This document shows, piece by piece, positions 36,746-46,090 of a stretch of 64,000 nucleotides of DNA (positions are counted from its first letter, which is position 1; each line of letters begins with the position of its first letter). The position numbers were made by a program, and so were the translations under genes. This stretch comes from Chitinophagaceae bacterium (GTDB lineage Bacteria; Bacteroidota; Bacteroidia; Chitinophagales; Chitinophagaceae), in contig JAQBNL010000088.1 of the NCBI GenBank assembly GCA_028288585.1, forward strand, positions 1 through 64,000. Direction: 5' to 3'. Under the pieces are notes generated by a model. That model saw nothing but the letters and a program-made list of their open reading frames with translations. It had not been told where the DNA came from and did no database searches.

Positions 36746-39187
36746 TTATTTCACCTGATGTTCCTTAATAATCATATCACCTTTTCCTTCCAATAATTTT
36801 TGGTACTTATTGGTTACTTCCTCAGATTGCTCAACTCCATTTATAAATAACCAGCCACCCCTTATCTCAACGGTATAATCTCCTGAAATAAGTCCATCTT
36901 TTTTTAACCCGCCAAGAAGATTTTTAATATCAGTCTCATCAGCAGATTTACTATTAGCGGTATTTTCAACAGGGGTTGTTTGCCTGTTATTTCTATTACT
37001 CAATCTTGTACTGTCTCCATTCATCAGCATTAAATTTTCCATTCTATGCTGCCTGTTGTTTATAATTTTATCATGATGAATTTTAGCAAGGGTAGGGGCA
37101 ATAACCAATGAAACAATACTCATCAATTTAATAAGAATGTTCATAGATGGTCCTGAAGTATCTTTAAATGGATCACCAACGGTATCGCCTGTAACGGAAG
37201 CCTTGTGCGGCTCTGAGCCTTTGTAATACGTTTCACCATTTATGACAGCGCCTTTCTCAAAAGATTTTTTTGCATTATCCCATGCACCGCCTGCATTATT
37301 CTGGAACATTCCCATTAAAACACCACTCACGGTTGCCCCGGCTAAAAAACCACCCAGCACTTCAGGGCCAAAAATAAAACCAATAATTAATGGCGAACCC
37401 AATGCAATAGCGCCGGGCAACATCATCTTTTTTAAAGAAGCATTGGTGGAGATAGCAACACATTTATCATATTCAGGTTTCCCTGTGCCTTCCATAATCC
37501 CGGGAATTGTTCTGAACTGCCTGCGTACTTCTTCTACCATTGCCATGGCAGCTTCACCCACAGCACGAATTGCTAATGATGAAAATATAAACGGTATCAT
37601 AGCTCCCACAAATAATCCGGCTAACACATCTGCACGATAAATATCAATGCCATCAATTCCGGCAATACCAACAAAGGCAGCAAATAAAGCCAGTGCAGTT
37701 AATGCAGCAGATGCAATTGCAAAACCTTTTCCTGTGGCAGCTGTTGTATTTCCTACTGCATCCAGTATATCAGTTTTTTCACGAACATCTTTTGGCAATT
37801 CACTCATCTCTGCAATACCACCGGCATTATCGGCAATCGGTCCAAAGGCATCGATAGCCAGTTGCATCGCTGTTGTAGCCATCATACCTGCAGCAGCAAT
37901 ACCAACACCATATAATCCGGCACATGCATAAGAACCATAAATACCGGCAGCTAAAACCAATATGGGAAACAATGTGCTCTCCATACCTATTGCTAATCCA
38001 CCAATAATATTTGTAGCATGACCTGTTGAAGATTGACGGACAATACTCATTACAGGACGCTTACCCATAGCAGTAAAATATTCCGTAATAAGACTCATTA
38101 ATGTACCCACTGTAAGACCTACTGCTATTGCGCCAAATACACCATTCTTTGTAAAATGGAAATTTCTTAATACCATAGTATCAGGTAATAACCACATAAC
38201 AAGAAAATAAGATGCAATGGCAGTTAAAACGATAGAACCCCAGTTACCCATGTTCAAAGCTTTTTGAACAGCAGTAGTATTAAGAGGAGAATTTTCAGAA
38301 ATTTTTACAAACAAAGTTCCTATAATAGAAAATAGAATTCCCATTGCAGCAATCAGCATTGGCAACAGGATAGGAGCCATACCGCCAAACCTGTCAACGG
38401 ATATTGTTTCTCTACCTAAAACCATTGTTGCTAAAACAGTAGCTACATAACTTCCAAAAAGATCAGCTCCCATACCTGCTACATCACCTACATTATCACC
38501 AACGTTATCTGCAATAGTTGCCGGGTTACGTGGATCATCTTCAGGAATGCCTGCTTCTACTTTTCCAACAAGATCAGCGCCAACATCGGCAGCTTTTGTA
38601 TATATACCACCGCCCACTCTTGCAAACAATGCAATACTTTCTGCACCTAAACTAAAACCTGTTAGTATTTCAATAGTGCGTTCCATCTCCACAGAATCGG
38701 CAAGGGAATGCGGTGCAAAAATTGCTTTTAGAATAATAAATAATCCACCCAAACCTAACACAGCTAAACCTGCTACACCAAGCCCCATTACACTTCCGCC
38801 GGTGAAAGAAACATTTAATGCTTTTGATAAACTTGTACGTGCCGCCTGCGCAGTACGAACGTTGGCTTTGGTAGCGGCTCTCATACCAATGTATCCTGCC
38901 AAAGCGCTAAAAAATGCGCCAACCACAAATGAAACGGCAATACTCCAATGGCTGTTTGCATTTGAATATCCCATAACAGCCAGCAGCAAAGCGCCGATTA
39001 CAACAAAATAAGAAAGTATCTTCCATTCGGCTTTTAAAAATGCCATGGCACCTTCAGCAATGTATGTGCTTATCTCCTGCATACGTGGCGTTCCGGCATC
39101 CTGTTTTGCAACCCACGAGTACTTTATAAAAGTGTACAATAAACCTACAACACCCATTGCCGGGATTACATAAATCAAGCTATTCAT
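36746..39187 (-). CDS. hppA: Membrane-bound ion-pumping pyrophosphatase with extra C-terminal soluble tail
   Basis: Uses pyrophosphate hydrolysis to pump H+ or Na+ across the inner membrane. All core motifs are present: [49 protein letters not shown] and [15 protein letters not shown]. The Ala in the GNTTA motif and Gly three residues on indicate the K+-dependent subclass. The PPase core ends near residue 697; a further ~115 residues follow, unusual for the family. The tail has a Ser/Asn/Thr linker (~705-755) and a domain with [20 protein letters not shown]. Both ends of the gene carry promoter and terminator signals, so it is monocistronic. Confidence 0.95.
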   Translation of the reverse strand: MNSLIYVIPAMGVVGLLYTFIKYSWVAKQDAGTPRMQEISTYIAEGAMAFLKAEWKILSYFVVIGALLLAVMGYSNANSHWSIAVSFVVGAFFSALAGYIGMRAATKANVRTAQAARTSLSKALNVSFTGGSVMGLGVAGLAVLGLGGLFIILKAIFAPHSLADSVEMERTIEILTGFSLGAESIALFARVGGGIYTKAADVGADLVGKVEAGIPEDDPRNPATIADNVGDNVGDVAGMGADLFGSYVATVLATMVLGRETISVDRFGGMAPILLPMLIAAMGILFSIIGTLFVKISENSPLNTTAVQKALNMGNWGSIVLTAIASYFLVMWLLPDTMVLRNFHFTKNGVFGAIAVGLTVGTLMSLITEYFTAMGKRPVMSIVRQSSTGHATNIIGGLAIGMESTLFPILVLAAGIYGSYACAGLYGVGIAAAGMMATTAMQLAIDAFGPIADNAGGIAEMSELPKDVREKTDILDAVGNTTAATGKGFAIASAALTALALFAAFVGIAGIDGIDIYRADVLAGLFVGAMIPFIFSSLAIRAVGEAAMAMVEEVRRQFRTIPGIMEGTGKPEYDKCVAISTNASLKKMMLPGAIALGSPLIIGFIFGPEVLGGFLAGATVSGVLMGMFQNNAGGAWDNAKKSFEKGAVINGETYYKGSEPHKASVTGDTVGDPFKDTSGPSMNILIKLMSIVSLVIAPTLAKIHHDKIINNRQHRMENLMLMNGDSTRLSNRNNRQTTPVENTANSKSADETDIKNLLGGLKKDGLISGDYTVEIRGGWLFINGVEQSEEVTNKYQKLLEGKGDMIIKEHQVK

Positions 39188-39206
39188 ATGGTAATTTTTT
39201 GGGTGG

Positions 39207-39214
39207 CAAAAATA
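39207..39214 (-). promoter_or_regulatory. Candidate -7 box of the pyrophosphatase gene
   Basis: Minus-strand TATTTTTG is an exact TAnnTTTG match about 20 bp upstream of the ATG at 39187. A -33 TTG is not evident. Confidence 0.4.
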
Positions 39215-39269
39215 GGGTAAATACAGCTAAAAAGGCGAATTGATTTTGATTACAGTGTATTCTTTCCGT

Positions 39270-39701
39270 TTACTTTTTAGAAGGGGAAGCCATATATTTT
39301 TCAAAAAAATCCTCGCTGTTTATAACTTCGATGTTTGAAAAATAAAAATCATTTCTATCTTCTGTAATAATACAGTCGCATTTATTCTCAACAGCCGAAT
39401 AATATTCAAGGCCATCTTCAAAATCATTTACAGCAGGATTATTAAGCGATTGCAATACAGTGCTCTTATTAATTGCAGCAATATTTAAATGCTCACACAA
39501 AATTTGTATTCTTTTTTTTGCGGATGCACTTTTATATTTTTTTTCTGCAAAGTAAAATGCAATAGCTAAACAAACCGGCGAAGTAAATAAAGTAAAATTG
39601 CTTTTATCTGTAAGACTTAATATACGGGAACTGAAAGTGAACAGGGGATATTCTTTATTTAAAACAGATACCAAAATATTTGCATCAAGAAAAAGTCTCA
39701 T
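39270..39701 (-). CDS. PIN-domain toxin of a type II toxin-antitoxin pair
   Basis: A 143-residue PIN fold: LFLDANILVS with the first Asp at residue 6, a middle FEDGLEYYSA and the fourth acid in IITEDRNDF. PIN toxins are Mg2+-dependent RNases that cut tRNA or rRNA. The gene overlaps the antitoxin gene by 4 bases (ATGA), as in most type II pairs. Expression is probably under the promoter at 39976-40006. Confidence 0.88.
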   Translation of the reverse strand: MRLFLDANILVSVLNKEYPLFTFSSRILSLTDKSNFTLFTSPVCLAIAFYFAEKKYKSASAKKRIQILCEHLNIAAINKSTVLQSLNNPAVNDFEDGLEYYSAVENKCDCIITEDRNDFYFSNIEVINSEDFFEKYMASPSKK

Positions 39702-39958
39702 TTTTTAGAATTAAAATATTCAGCTTTTGTTGATTTTCTGGTTCTTCTTGCTTTTGTTAGATATACAGCTCCGCCTTCTGCAACCTGGTTTACCCAATCT
39801 GAAATAGGAAAATCTTCTAAAGAATTATAATTGTTTGAAGTAACCTTTTTTAATAAAAATTCTATCAGGCGGGAAAGGCTGATATTATTGTTTGCCGCAT
39901 ATTTTTTTGCTTTGGTAATAATACTTTCATCAAAGCTTAAAGTTATCTTATTATCCAT
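39698..39958 (-). CDS. DUF6364-like antitoxin
   Basis: An 86-residue protein with the start KITLSFDESIITKAKKYA and ISLSRLIEFLLKK, a ribbon-helix-helix type N-terminus seen in DUF6364 antitoxins. The tail (AEGGAVYLTKARRTR) would bind the PIN active site. It is the first gene of the pair and should bind the operator to repress both. A perfect palindrome lies at 40013-40024. Confidence 0.85.
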   Translation of the reverse strand: MDNKITLSFDESIITKAKKYAANNNISLSRLIEFLLKKVTSNNYNSLEDFPISDWVNQVAEGGAVYLTKARRTRKSTKAEYFNSKK

Positions 39959-39975
39959 ACCCTTATTTTAAATAT

Positions 39976-40006
39976 CAAAGGTAAAAAGATCTATACTACA
40001 AACAAA
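39976..40006 (-). promoter_or_regulatory. Canonical Bacteroidota promoter of the toxin-antitoxin operon
   Basis: On the minus strand TTTG (40006-40003), exactly 19 bp of spacer and TACCTTTG (39983-39976) match TTTG-N19-TAnnTTTG. The ATG at 39958 follows by 17 bp. Confidence 0.65.
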
Positions 40007-40012
40007 ATATTT

Positions 40013-40024
40013 TTATACGTATAA
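40013..40024. promoter_or_regulatory. Candidate operator palindrome of the toxin-antitoxin operon
   Basis: ttatacgtataa is a perfect 12 bp palindrome 6 bp upstream of the -33 element. Ribbon-helix-helix antitoxins bind such sites, so autorepression is plausible. Confidence 0.4.
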
Positions 40025-40029
40025 CTTTA

Positions 40030-40803
40030 TTACTTATACAATTTACCTGCACTTTTTTCTACAAGGCTATCAGGGAGAAGCCATGCCATAAATACGCCAA
40101 GCTTATTGATAAAGCCGGTAACTACTTCTGTACGTTTTTTAAACATAGCTTTTACGCCGATAACCGCCACTTGTTGTGGTGTCATATTTAATTTTGCAGC
40201 CATCTTTAATATTTTATCACTAACCTGGGCCCGGTTAGCCCAATCAGTATCTGTAGGCCCGGGAGATAAGCAGGTAACTGAAATATTTGTATCTGCCAGT
40301 TCATGTTTTAAAGCTCTTGTAAATTTAAGTACATAAGCTTTCGATGCTGCATATACAGTAAGTAATGGTACTGCCTGGTAGGCAGAAGAACTGCAGGTAT
40401 TTAAAATATAAGATTGTTGTTGCTGTTTTAATAAAGGAATAAAAAGCCTGCAAAGTTGTGTAGGAGCTATAATATTTAATTGTAAAAGATTGGTAGTCTC
40501 CTCTACAGAATATTTTTCAAAAGATCCACTAAGTCCATACCCTGCATTGTTGGCTAAAACAGAAACGGGAAAATTATTTTCAACACACCAGTTAAATAAT
40601 TTTTGGGCGGCATTTAATTCAGAAAGGTCAAGTGGAAGAAAATTTACTGTAACCGGGTATTGCTTTTTTATTTCTTCAGCAGCCTGTGCTAAAAGTTCAG
40701 CAGACCTTGCTGTAAGTAAAATATTATAATTATGTTTAGCTAATTCAAAAGCTATTGCTTTGCCAATACCTTTACTGGCACCCGTTATCAAGGCATATGA
40801 CAT
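40030..40803 (-). CDS. Short-chain dehydrogenase/reductase
   Basis: Classical SDR: cofactor motif TGASKGIGKAIA, LANNAGYG, the Ser in NTCSSSAYQ and the YAASK catalytic pair. The ending (MTPQQVAVIGVKAMFKKRTEVVTG, SLVEKSAGKLYK) is as in acyl/lipid-related SDRs. Length 257. The start lies 9 bp behind the PhyH gene, so both are cotranscribed. Confidence 0.93.
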   Translation of the reverse strand: MSYALITGASKGIGKAIAFELAKHNYNILLTARSAELLAQAAEEIKKQYPVTVNFLPLDLSELNAAQKLFNWCVENNFPVSVLANNAGYGLSGSFEKYSVEETTNLLQLNIIAPTQLCRLFIPLLKQQQQSYILNTCSSSAYQAVPLLTVYAASKAYVLKFTRALKHELADTNISVTCLSPGPTDTDWANRAQVSDKILKMAAKLNMTPQQVAVIGVKAMFKKRTEVVTGFINKLGVFMAWLLPDSLVEKSAGKLYK

Positions 40804-40812
40804 ATTGAAAGA

Positions 40813-41658
40813 TTAAGAAAACTTACTCAGGAATTTTTTTCGCAGGATGTGATGATAAAACGGTGTTTTACTGTCAGCGTGTTTTGGTTTGTATTTGCCC
40901 GTAACCAAAGGTATATACATTACACGCCGCCTGCTTTCTGCTCCATATTTATGTGATTGTTGTACACGGTGCCATATGCTGCCATGATGAACAGTAAGAT
41001 CTCCTGCTTCAATATCAAACCCCACTTCATTTGGATCGGCTGTATTATCAATAAAATATTTTTTACCAAAAAGCAATTTGAACACTCCCTGCTTATGTGT
41101 GCCGGGTAAAACGCGTAACCCTCCATTTTCATAAGGACAATCATCAAGGTGTAATCCCACATTTAACATGGGCATAATTTTATGTCCATAAAAAAGATCA
41201 CGGGGACTATCGGTATGCCAACCCATTTTTGTAAACCCGCTGTTAGGCGTTTGCAGATAATGATTTAATACAAGCCCGTCTTTTTCATCTTCTGCAATAC
41301 GTCCTTCGTATGGATATAATAATTTGGTAAGCGCCGCTAACCTTGGTTCCTGCAAAAATTGATGCAACAAATCGCTATGCTGGGATAAGAATGCAAACCT
41401 GCTGATCATTTTTTCGCCATTCTCATTTTCGCCAAACTTAAGCGGTACACCATTTACCTTTTCAATTCCCTCGCTGAGCCATTTTTTCTCAACGTCCACA
41501 GCTTCTTTTATAAACAAGGCAATAGTTGATCTGGATACAAAATTTCTAAACCGTATAAATCCATATTCATTAAAGAACTGAATCTGTTCGGCTGATAGCT
41601 TATCATTTAAATAAAAATCAGGAAATGGAAAATTTCCTTTAAGAGTTTTAGTAGTCAA
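40813..41658 (-). CDS. Phytanoyl-CoA dioxygenase (PhyH) family protein
   Basis: A 2-oxoglutarate/Fe(II) dioxygenase-like fold with GWHTDSPRD (HxD ligands), DLTVHHGSIWHRVQ (distal His) and an Arg in ESRRRVMY that would bind 2-oxoglutarate. The N-terminal signature TLKGNFPFPDFYLNDKLS fits this family. There is no ATG; the frame begins with TTG either at 41658 (MTTKTLKG, preferred) or at 41694. Substrate is unknown. It lies between the PAP2-like gene and the SDR gene, in one operon. Confidence 0.88.
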   Translation of the reverse strand: MTTKTLKGNFPFPDFYLNDKLSAEQIQFFNEYGFIRFRNFVSRSTIALFIKEAVDVEKKWLSEGIEKVNGVPLKFGENENGEKMISRFAFLSQHSDLLHQFLQEPRLAALTKLLYPYEGRIAEDEKDGLVLNHYLQTPNSGFTKMGWHTDSPRDLFYGHKIMPMLNVGLHLDDCPYENGGLRVLPGTHKQGVFKLLFGKKYFIDNTADPNEVGFDIEAGDLTVHHGSIWHRVQQSHKYGAESRRRVMYIPLVTGKYKPKHADSKTPFYHHILRKKFLSKFS

Positions 41659-41735
41659 TGCAATAACTTTTTTGGTAATGATAAAATTAAGCAAAAAAAA
41701 ATCAGGTTCTCAAAAAATAATCCTAAATAAAAAAA

Positions 41736-42389
41736 TCATGACCTGTTTCGTTTAAGTGCTATATATTTTGCAAGGCTATAACATAGATATGTAAAAGGAA
41801 AAGCAAATAAAACATCTATAGAGTAATGAATATGTTGTATTAAAACCAATATGCTAACACACAAGCAGGAAATAAGCGTATAATATTTCATGAATTTATT
41901 ATGGTGGCATAAGTACATTAGAAAAAGAGTAGAAACATGCCCTGAAAAGAAAAGGTCCTTAGTTATAAAAGATACTCCATAAAAATAATTACTTAATGGG
42001 TCTGTAAGATTTATTATGCCTGCCGGAGGTTCCAGCGGGAATAAAAAAATACTAAGCATCCTTACAATAGATAACAGTATATACGCAATAAGAAATGTAA
42101 GAAAAATGCCGGGATCTTTTACTGCAGCTATCAACATAAAAAGGGCGCAGCTCCACACTAAACTAAATATCAATATATAAACATCATAAGCAGCAACCCA
42201 ATTTAAGAGTGCATCATCCAATAATAAACCTTTTCTTTTCTCGATATATTGAAAAAAGAAAGGGAAGCTGATCAAAATGATCATTAGTATAAAAATGCCT
42301 ACAAATAATTTGTAACGAAAAGTTTTTTGTTGCCAGGATAACTGCCAGCTAAGGCCGGCACTTTTAAAATATCTGCTTACCATACTCAT
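41736..42389 (-). CDS. PAP2-like membrane phosphatase (PAP2_C type)
   Basis: Six hydrophobic segments with the two catalytic blocks DLFFSGHVSTLF and HIHYSIDVLFAF, the C2 and C3 motifs of sphingomyelin-synthase-like PAP2_C phosphatases/transferases. The missing C1 KxxxxxxRP motif is normal for this branch. It probably acts on a lipid phosphate or headgroup in the membrane. The start overlaps the nnrD stop by four bases. Confidence 0.85.
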   Translation of the reverse strand: MSMVSRYFKSAGLSWQLSWQQKTFRYKLFVGIFILMIILISFPFFFQYIEKRKGLLLDDALLNWVAAYDVYILIFSLVWSCALFMLIAAVKDPGIFLTFLIAYILLSIVRMLSIFLFPLEPPAGIINLTDPLSNYFYGVSFITKDLFFSGHVSTLFLMYLCHHNKFMKYYTLISCLCVSILVLIQHIHYSIDVLFAFPFTYLCYSLAKYIALKRNRS

Positions 42390-43243
42390 TCTTTATTCAC
42401 CTGTTTAAATGCATTTCCTAAATTATCAATTATATCACCGGCGATTAATGCATGCTGCGAAAGTTTGCCGGCGGCAATATCGCCTGCCAGGCCATGAAGA
42501 TAAACACCCAATAAACATGTTTCTAATGAAGAATAGCCCTGGGCTAATAACCCCGTAAGTATACCAGTTAATACATCACCGCTGCCGCCTGTTGCCATAC
42601 CCGCATTACCTGTGGAATTAAAATATGCCTGCTTATCAGGTGCTGCAATTAAAGTATGATGACTTTTTAAAACAATGTAAATTTTATATTGATGCGCCAT
42701 TTTCAAAGCGAGTTCTGTCCGTTCAGCATTTGTTTTGGTTTTCCCAAATAATCTTTCAAACTCTTTCGGGTGAGGAGTAAGAATACTTTCTGCTGGTATG
42801 CTGTTGAGCAATTTTTTATTTTCAGAAAGAATATTTAAAGCATCTGCATCCACTACCATTGGCTTTCTATATTCCGAAAAAATATTTTGCAAAAGCCTGC
42901 TATGTGATTTATAAATACCTATGCCGGGGCCGATTCCTAAAACATCAAATTTTGATACCTCATCAATTTCCTTAATAGTTTTTTTACCACATACTTTAAC
43001 CATTGCCTCGGGTATTGAAGCCTGCATAATATCGTAACCAATCTTTGGAATAAAGCATGTTAGTTTCCCCACACCACTTCTTGCACACGCTTTAGCAGCC
43101 AGCACAGCAGCACCCATCATTCCATAACTACCGGCCAACAGGCAGGCATGTCCATAATTTCCTTTATGGGTAAACGGGTCTCTTGGTTTTAAAATTTTAT
43201 GTACAAGAAAAGCATCGATTGAATGGCCCGGTATATTATCCAT
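42386..43243 (-). CDS. nnrD: ADP/ATP-dependent NAD(P)H-hydrate dehydratase
   Basis: Repairs hydrated NAD(P)H by ADP- or ATP-driven dehydration. Motifs are YGHACLLAGSYGMMGAAVLA, VVDADALNIL, LTPHPKEFERLFG and GNAGMATGGSGDVLTGIL with the catalytic Asp. At 285 residues it holds only the dehydratase domain; the NAD(P)HX epimerase domain often fused in front is absent. It is coupled to the PAP2-like gene by an ATGA overlap. Confidence 0.93.
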   Translation of the reverse strand: MDNIPGHSIDAFLVHKILKPRDPFTHKGNYGHACLLAGSYGMMGAAVLAAKACARSGVGKLTCFIPKIGYDIMQASIPEAMVKVCGKKTIKEIDEVSKFDVLGIGPGIGIYKSHSRLLQNIFSEYRKPMVVDADALNILSENKKLLNSIPAESILTPHPKEFERLFGKTKTNAERTELALKMAHQYKIYIVLKSHHTLIAAPDKQAYFNSTGNAGMATGGSGDVLTGILTGLLAQGYSSLETCLLGVYLHGLAGDIAAGKLSQHALIAGDIIDNLGNAFKQVNKE

Positions 43244-43271
43244 AAATAATAATTTACTTCTACAAGACTAA

Positions 43272-44948
43272 TTATTCAAAAAGTTCCAGTTTATTTTTAG
43301 GCCTCCTTTTATCTAACCAAACAAATTTCTTAAGGTACTTCTGATCCTGTGGTATCCGGCGCATAGGATATAATTTACCATGTACATCATTTAAAAATTT
43401 AACCTTGTCCAGTTGCTGCTTTATAAAATACATATCTATTACAGAACCGTCAGCATGGTTCATGCCACTGAAAGCGCTGTCCTGATCCTGGACAAAATAA
43501 ATACTTTCGGCAGGTGAGCCCTTAACTCTTACATAATCAATAACACCCTTTTTAAAATACCCATTAATTGTTTTGCCGGCAACCTGGTTATAAAATTCAG
43601 AATTTATTTTATTGATCATTATACCGTTTTCAAAAACATATACCCGTTCTGCTTTTTTATTTTTGGTGTATAAAAAAATAGTATCTCCTGTAACCTGGCT
43701 TTTACCGCTCCAGATAACAGGATCATAAAACAGCCTGAATGTAGAATCAGCTCCTGAATAAAACAAGCTGTCACTTACGGCCTGCAAAGAATCATTAAAA
43801 ATTTTTACATTATGATAGGCGAGAAAATATCTTATTGAAGTATCAGCCTTATCAGCATTAATAATTTTGGTTTGTTTGAGTTGCACTCCGGAAGAATTTT
43901 TTTTTGCTATAATTCTCCTGGTTGAATCTACCTCTTTACTTATACCTGATGAATCGCTGATATAGATTCCATCATTAATATTTTTTGTGTACCCTGAGAA
44001 CAATGTATCGCCTGAAACATATGTTGTGTCTTTATCCTGCCAGATTATTAATACAGGTTTTTTTGTAGCCAGAAAAGAGTTATTTTTTTTACTGTAAAAA
44101 ACCTGGTTGCCGGTAATTATAAATTTATTTGCAGAATCCTTAATTATTGCCTGGCCTTCAAACTGGGTTTGCCCGGACTTATCATCAAACGCAATATTAT
44201 TGGCAGTATAAACCCTGCCGCTGCTATCTTTTATTAATGGGCGGTTACCAAAAAAAGCGTCTCCGTTTTTTAAATCGTATGTGCCCTGGGTAGTAAATAT
44301 ATTTCCGTCTTTATTTTTTATAGAAGTAGGCCCGATAAAAATTAACTTTTGTGTTAGCGTATTATATAAAAGTGAGTCTGCTTTTATCCTGCTTTTTGGA
44401 TCCACAACATCAACCTTATTTATAAAATAAATATCCTTTGTGTCTTCATAATAAATTCCCTGTGTACTGGTAAGTACTGTTTTACCACTTACTACTTTAC
44501 CGCCGTTATTGTATTTGCCTATGCCGGTGGTTAAATTATATTCCAGTTCCGGTGTGGTGAGTGTTGACTTTTTATCGGTTAATGTTACGTTTCTTTTTAA
44601 ATAAGCAATTCTTTCATTGCCTAAATATTTTATGTACTGGGATGATGTAAAGACACTGTCGCCCTGGTTTATATGCACATTGCCAAAAGCCTCCATTGTA
44701 TTTAATCTTCTATTAATAATAGCGCTGTCGCAGGTGAATTTGGTTGTGCCTTCGTGAATAATTACATTACCTGCTATGGTTTCTATCTTGGTAAGAGAAT
44801 CAATTTTTTTTTCACGCAATGTATTGCCACGAATGATCTCAATTGTTCTTAGCGTATCTGAAGGCACTACAGGAGAAACCTGTGCAAAAGAAAGGCCAGC
44901 CTTAAAAACTAAGACTAATAAATAAAAAAATTGGAGAACCTTCCTCAT
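43272..44948 (-). CDS. OstA-like periplasmic protein (LptA-type domain)
   Basis: A signal peptide (LVFKAGLSFAQ) precedes several LptA/OstA repeats, e.g. IAGNVIIHEGTTKFTCDSA, GNVHINQGDSVFTSS and TPELEYNLTTGIGKY. Such proteins form a beta-jellyroll that binds lipid A and bridges the periplasm to LptD. At 558 residues it is long for LptA, as is usual in Bacteroidota. The start overlaps the MlaD gene stop by four bases. It is co-oriented with MlaD and the amidase; lptD is divergent. Confidence 0.9.
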   Translation of the reverse strand: MRKVLQFFYLLVLVFKAGLSFAQVSPVVPSDTLRTIEIIRGNTLREKKIDSLTKIETIAGNVIIHEGTTKFTCDSAIINRRLNTMEAFGNVHINQGDSVFTSSQYIKYLGNERIAYLKRNVTLTDKKSTLTTPELEYNLTTGIGKYNNGGKVVSGKTVLTSTQGIYYEDTKDIYFINKVDVVDPKSRIKADSLLYNTLTQKLIFIGPTSIKNKDGNIFTTQGTYDLKNGDAFFGNRPLIKDSSGRVYTANNIAFDDKSGQTQFEGQAIIKDSANKFIITGNQVFYSKKNNSFLATKKPVLIIWQDKDTTYVSGDTLFSGYTKNINDGIYISDSSGISKEVDSTRRIIAKKNSSGVQLKQTKIINADKADTSIRYFLAYHNVKIFNDSLQAVSDSLFYSGADSTFRLFYDPVIWSGKSQVTGDTIFLYTKNKKAERVYVFENGIMINKINSEFYNQVAGKTINGYFKKGVIDYVRVKGSPAESIYFVQDQDSAFSGMNHADGSVIDMYFIKQQLDKVKFLNDVHGKLYPMRRIPQDQKYLKKFVWLDKRRPKNKLELFE

Positions 44949-45961
44949 TTTGTTTTTTCAGGAAGTTTTAGGGTATCATCTATCAGGGGTGCAGTAATAT
45001 AATTTCCTTTATCCTTTTTACTAAATACAGATATTGTAAGATATCTTTTAGGGTGTACCCGGATATCGTCTAACAAAATATTTATTTTATTGCTGGTTGC
45101 CGAAAGATTATCGTACAGTTTGGTATCATTTAGTAATAAGCCCAGGGAGCCGCTATTGCTGTTTATTTTAGCTATGCCTGACTTTAATTGATTGGCTGCG
45201 CTATCTAATGTATTTAATGTTTTCTGCAGGTTAATATTAGCCAGGTTGTTGCTTGCTTTTTCCGCATTGCCCAAAATATTATTAAGCTTGCTATTATTGC
45301 CATTAAGATTTGCAGTAAATGCATTTACGTTATTCAGTGAATTTGACAATGCTCCTGTTTGAGGATTTAAAAGGGTTTGCAAAGAAGCTGCCGAAACTGT
45401 AAAGGATGCTGTAACTGTATTTAAATTTTCTATAACACCTTTAATATTATTTTTTGTAGTGGGATCAAATACACCTGTTACAATGTGTAAAACAGAATCG
45501 AGTGACTTAACTGCATTTCTAACTTCGTACAAAACAGGATTTATCATTTTTAATGCTTCATCAAAAGCCCCGCCGCTAAGCGTGGTTAATAAAGTATCGC
45601 CTGTTTTTAAATAAGTACCTGCATTGCCTAATTTTATTTCTAAAGAAACACTGCCTAATAAACTGGGATTAATTACTGCCAGTGAATTACTCGGAATTAA
45701 AACATCCTTTGTAAGCTCTACTGTTACCACAATTCTTTTTAGCAGCTTGCCGCCATCAAGATCAGCAATATGCCCTATCTGGAGCCCGTTAATTACAACA
45801 GGATTTGATTTACCAAGCCCTTGTATATCTTCAAAAACAGCGTAAACAAATTTCTCTTTTTTAAAAAAGCTTTTCCCTTTAAGAAAATTGAAGCCTAATA
45901 TCAGCAATAGAATACCTACAACAGCACGAGCTCCTATTTTTGTTTCATTATTAATTTTCAT
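44945..45961 (-). CDS. MlaD/MCE-domain protein
   Basis: The start at 45961 (MKINNETKIG) gives one transmembrane helix (ARAVVGILLLILGFNFLKG) followed by an MCE domain: AVFEDIQGLGKSNPVVINGL and SLLGSVSLEIKLG. A long helical tail follows (SNNLANINLQKTLNTLDSAA). MCE proteins form hexameric rings that carry phospholipids across the periplasm. An MlaE/MlaF pair is not adjacent. A longer frame to 46006 is less likely. Confidence 0.92.
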   Translation of the reverse strand: MKINNETKIGARAVVGILLLILGFNFLKGKSFFKKEKFVYAVFEDIQGLGKSNPVVINGLQIGHIADLDGGKLLKRIVVTVELTKDVLIPSNSLAVINPSLLGSVSLEIKLGNAGTYLKTGDTLLTTLSGGAFDEALKMINPVLYEVRNAVKSLDSVLHIVTGVFDPTTKNNIKGVIENLNTVTASFTVSAASLQTLLNPQTGALSNSLNNVNAFTANLNGNNSKLNNILGNAEKASNNLANINLQKTLNTLDSAANQLKSGIAKINSNSGSLGLLLNDTKLYDNLSATSNKINILLDDIRVHPKRYLTISVFSKKDKGNYITAPLIDDTLKLPEKTK

Positions 45962-46090
45962 AAATTTTTTTTTGGTTGATTCCCCACTTTCGGATTGAAT
46001 CAACACCTACTATACTATATACGAAAATAGTAAAAGTTTGATTGGCAGAAGTTACGATTAATTTACGTTTTGAATGAATCTAAAAAGTGA

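Noticed and set aside
38547-39011. 154-codon + strand frame opposite the pyrophosphatase gene
   Set aside because: Antisense to a strongly conserved gene; Pro/Thr/Ala-rich product typical of a reverse shadow.
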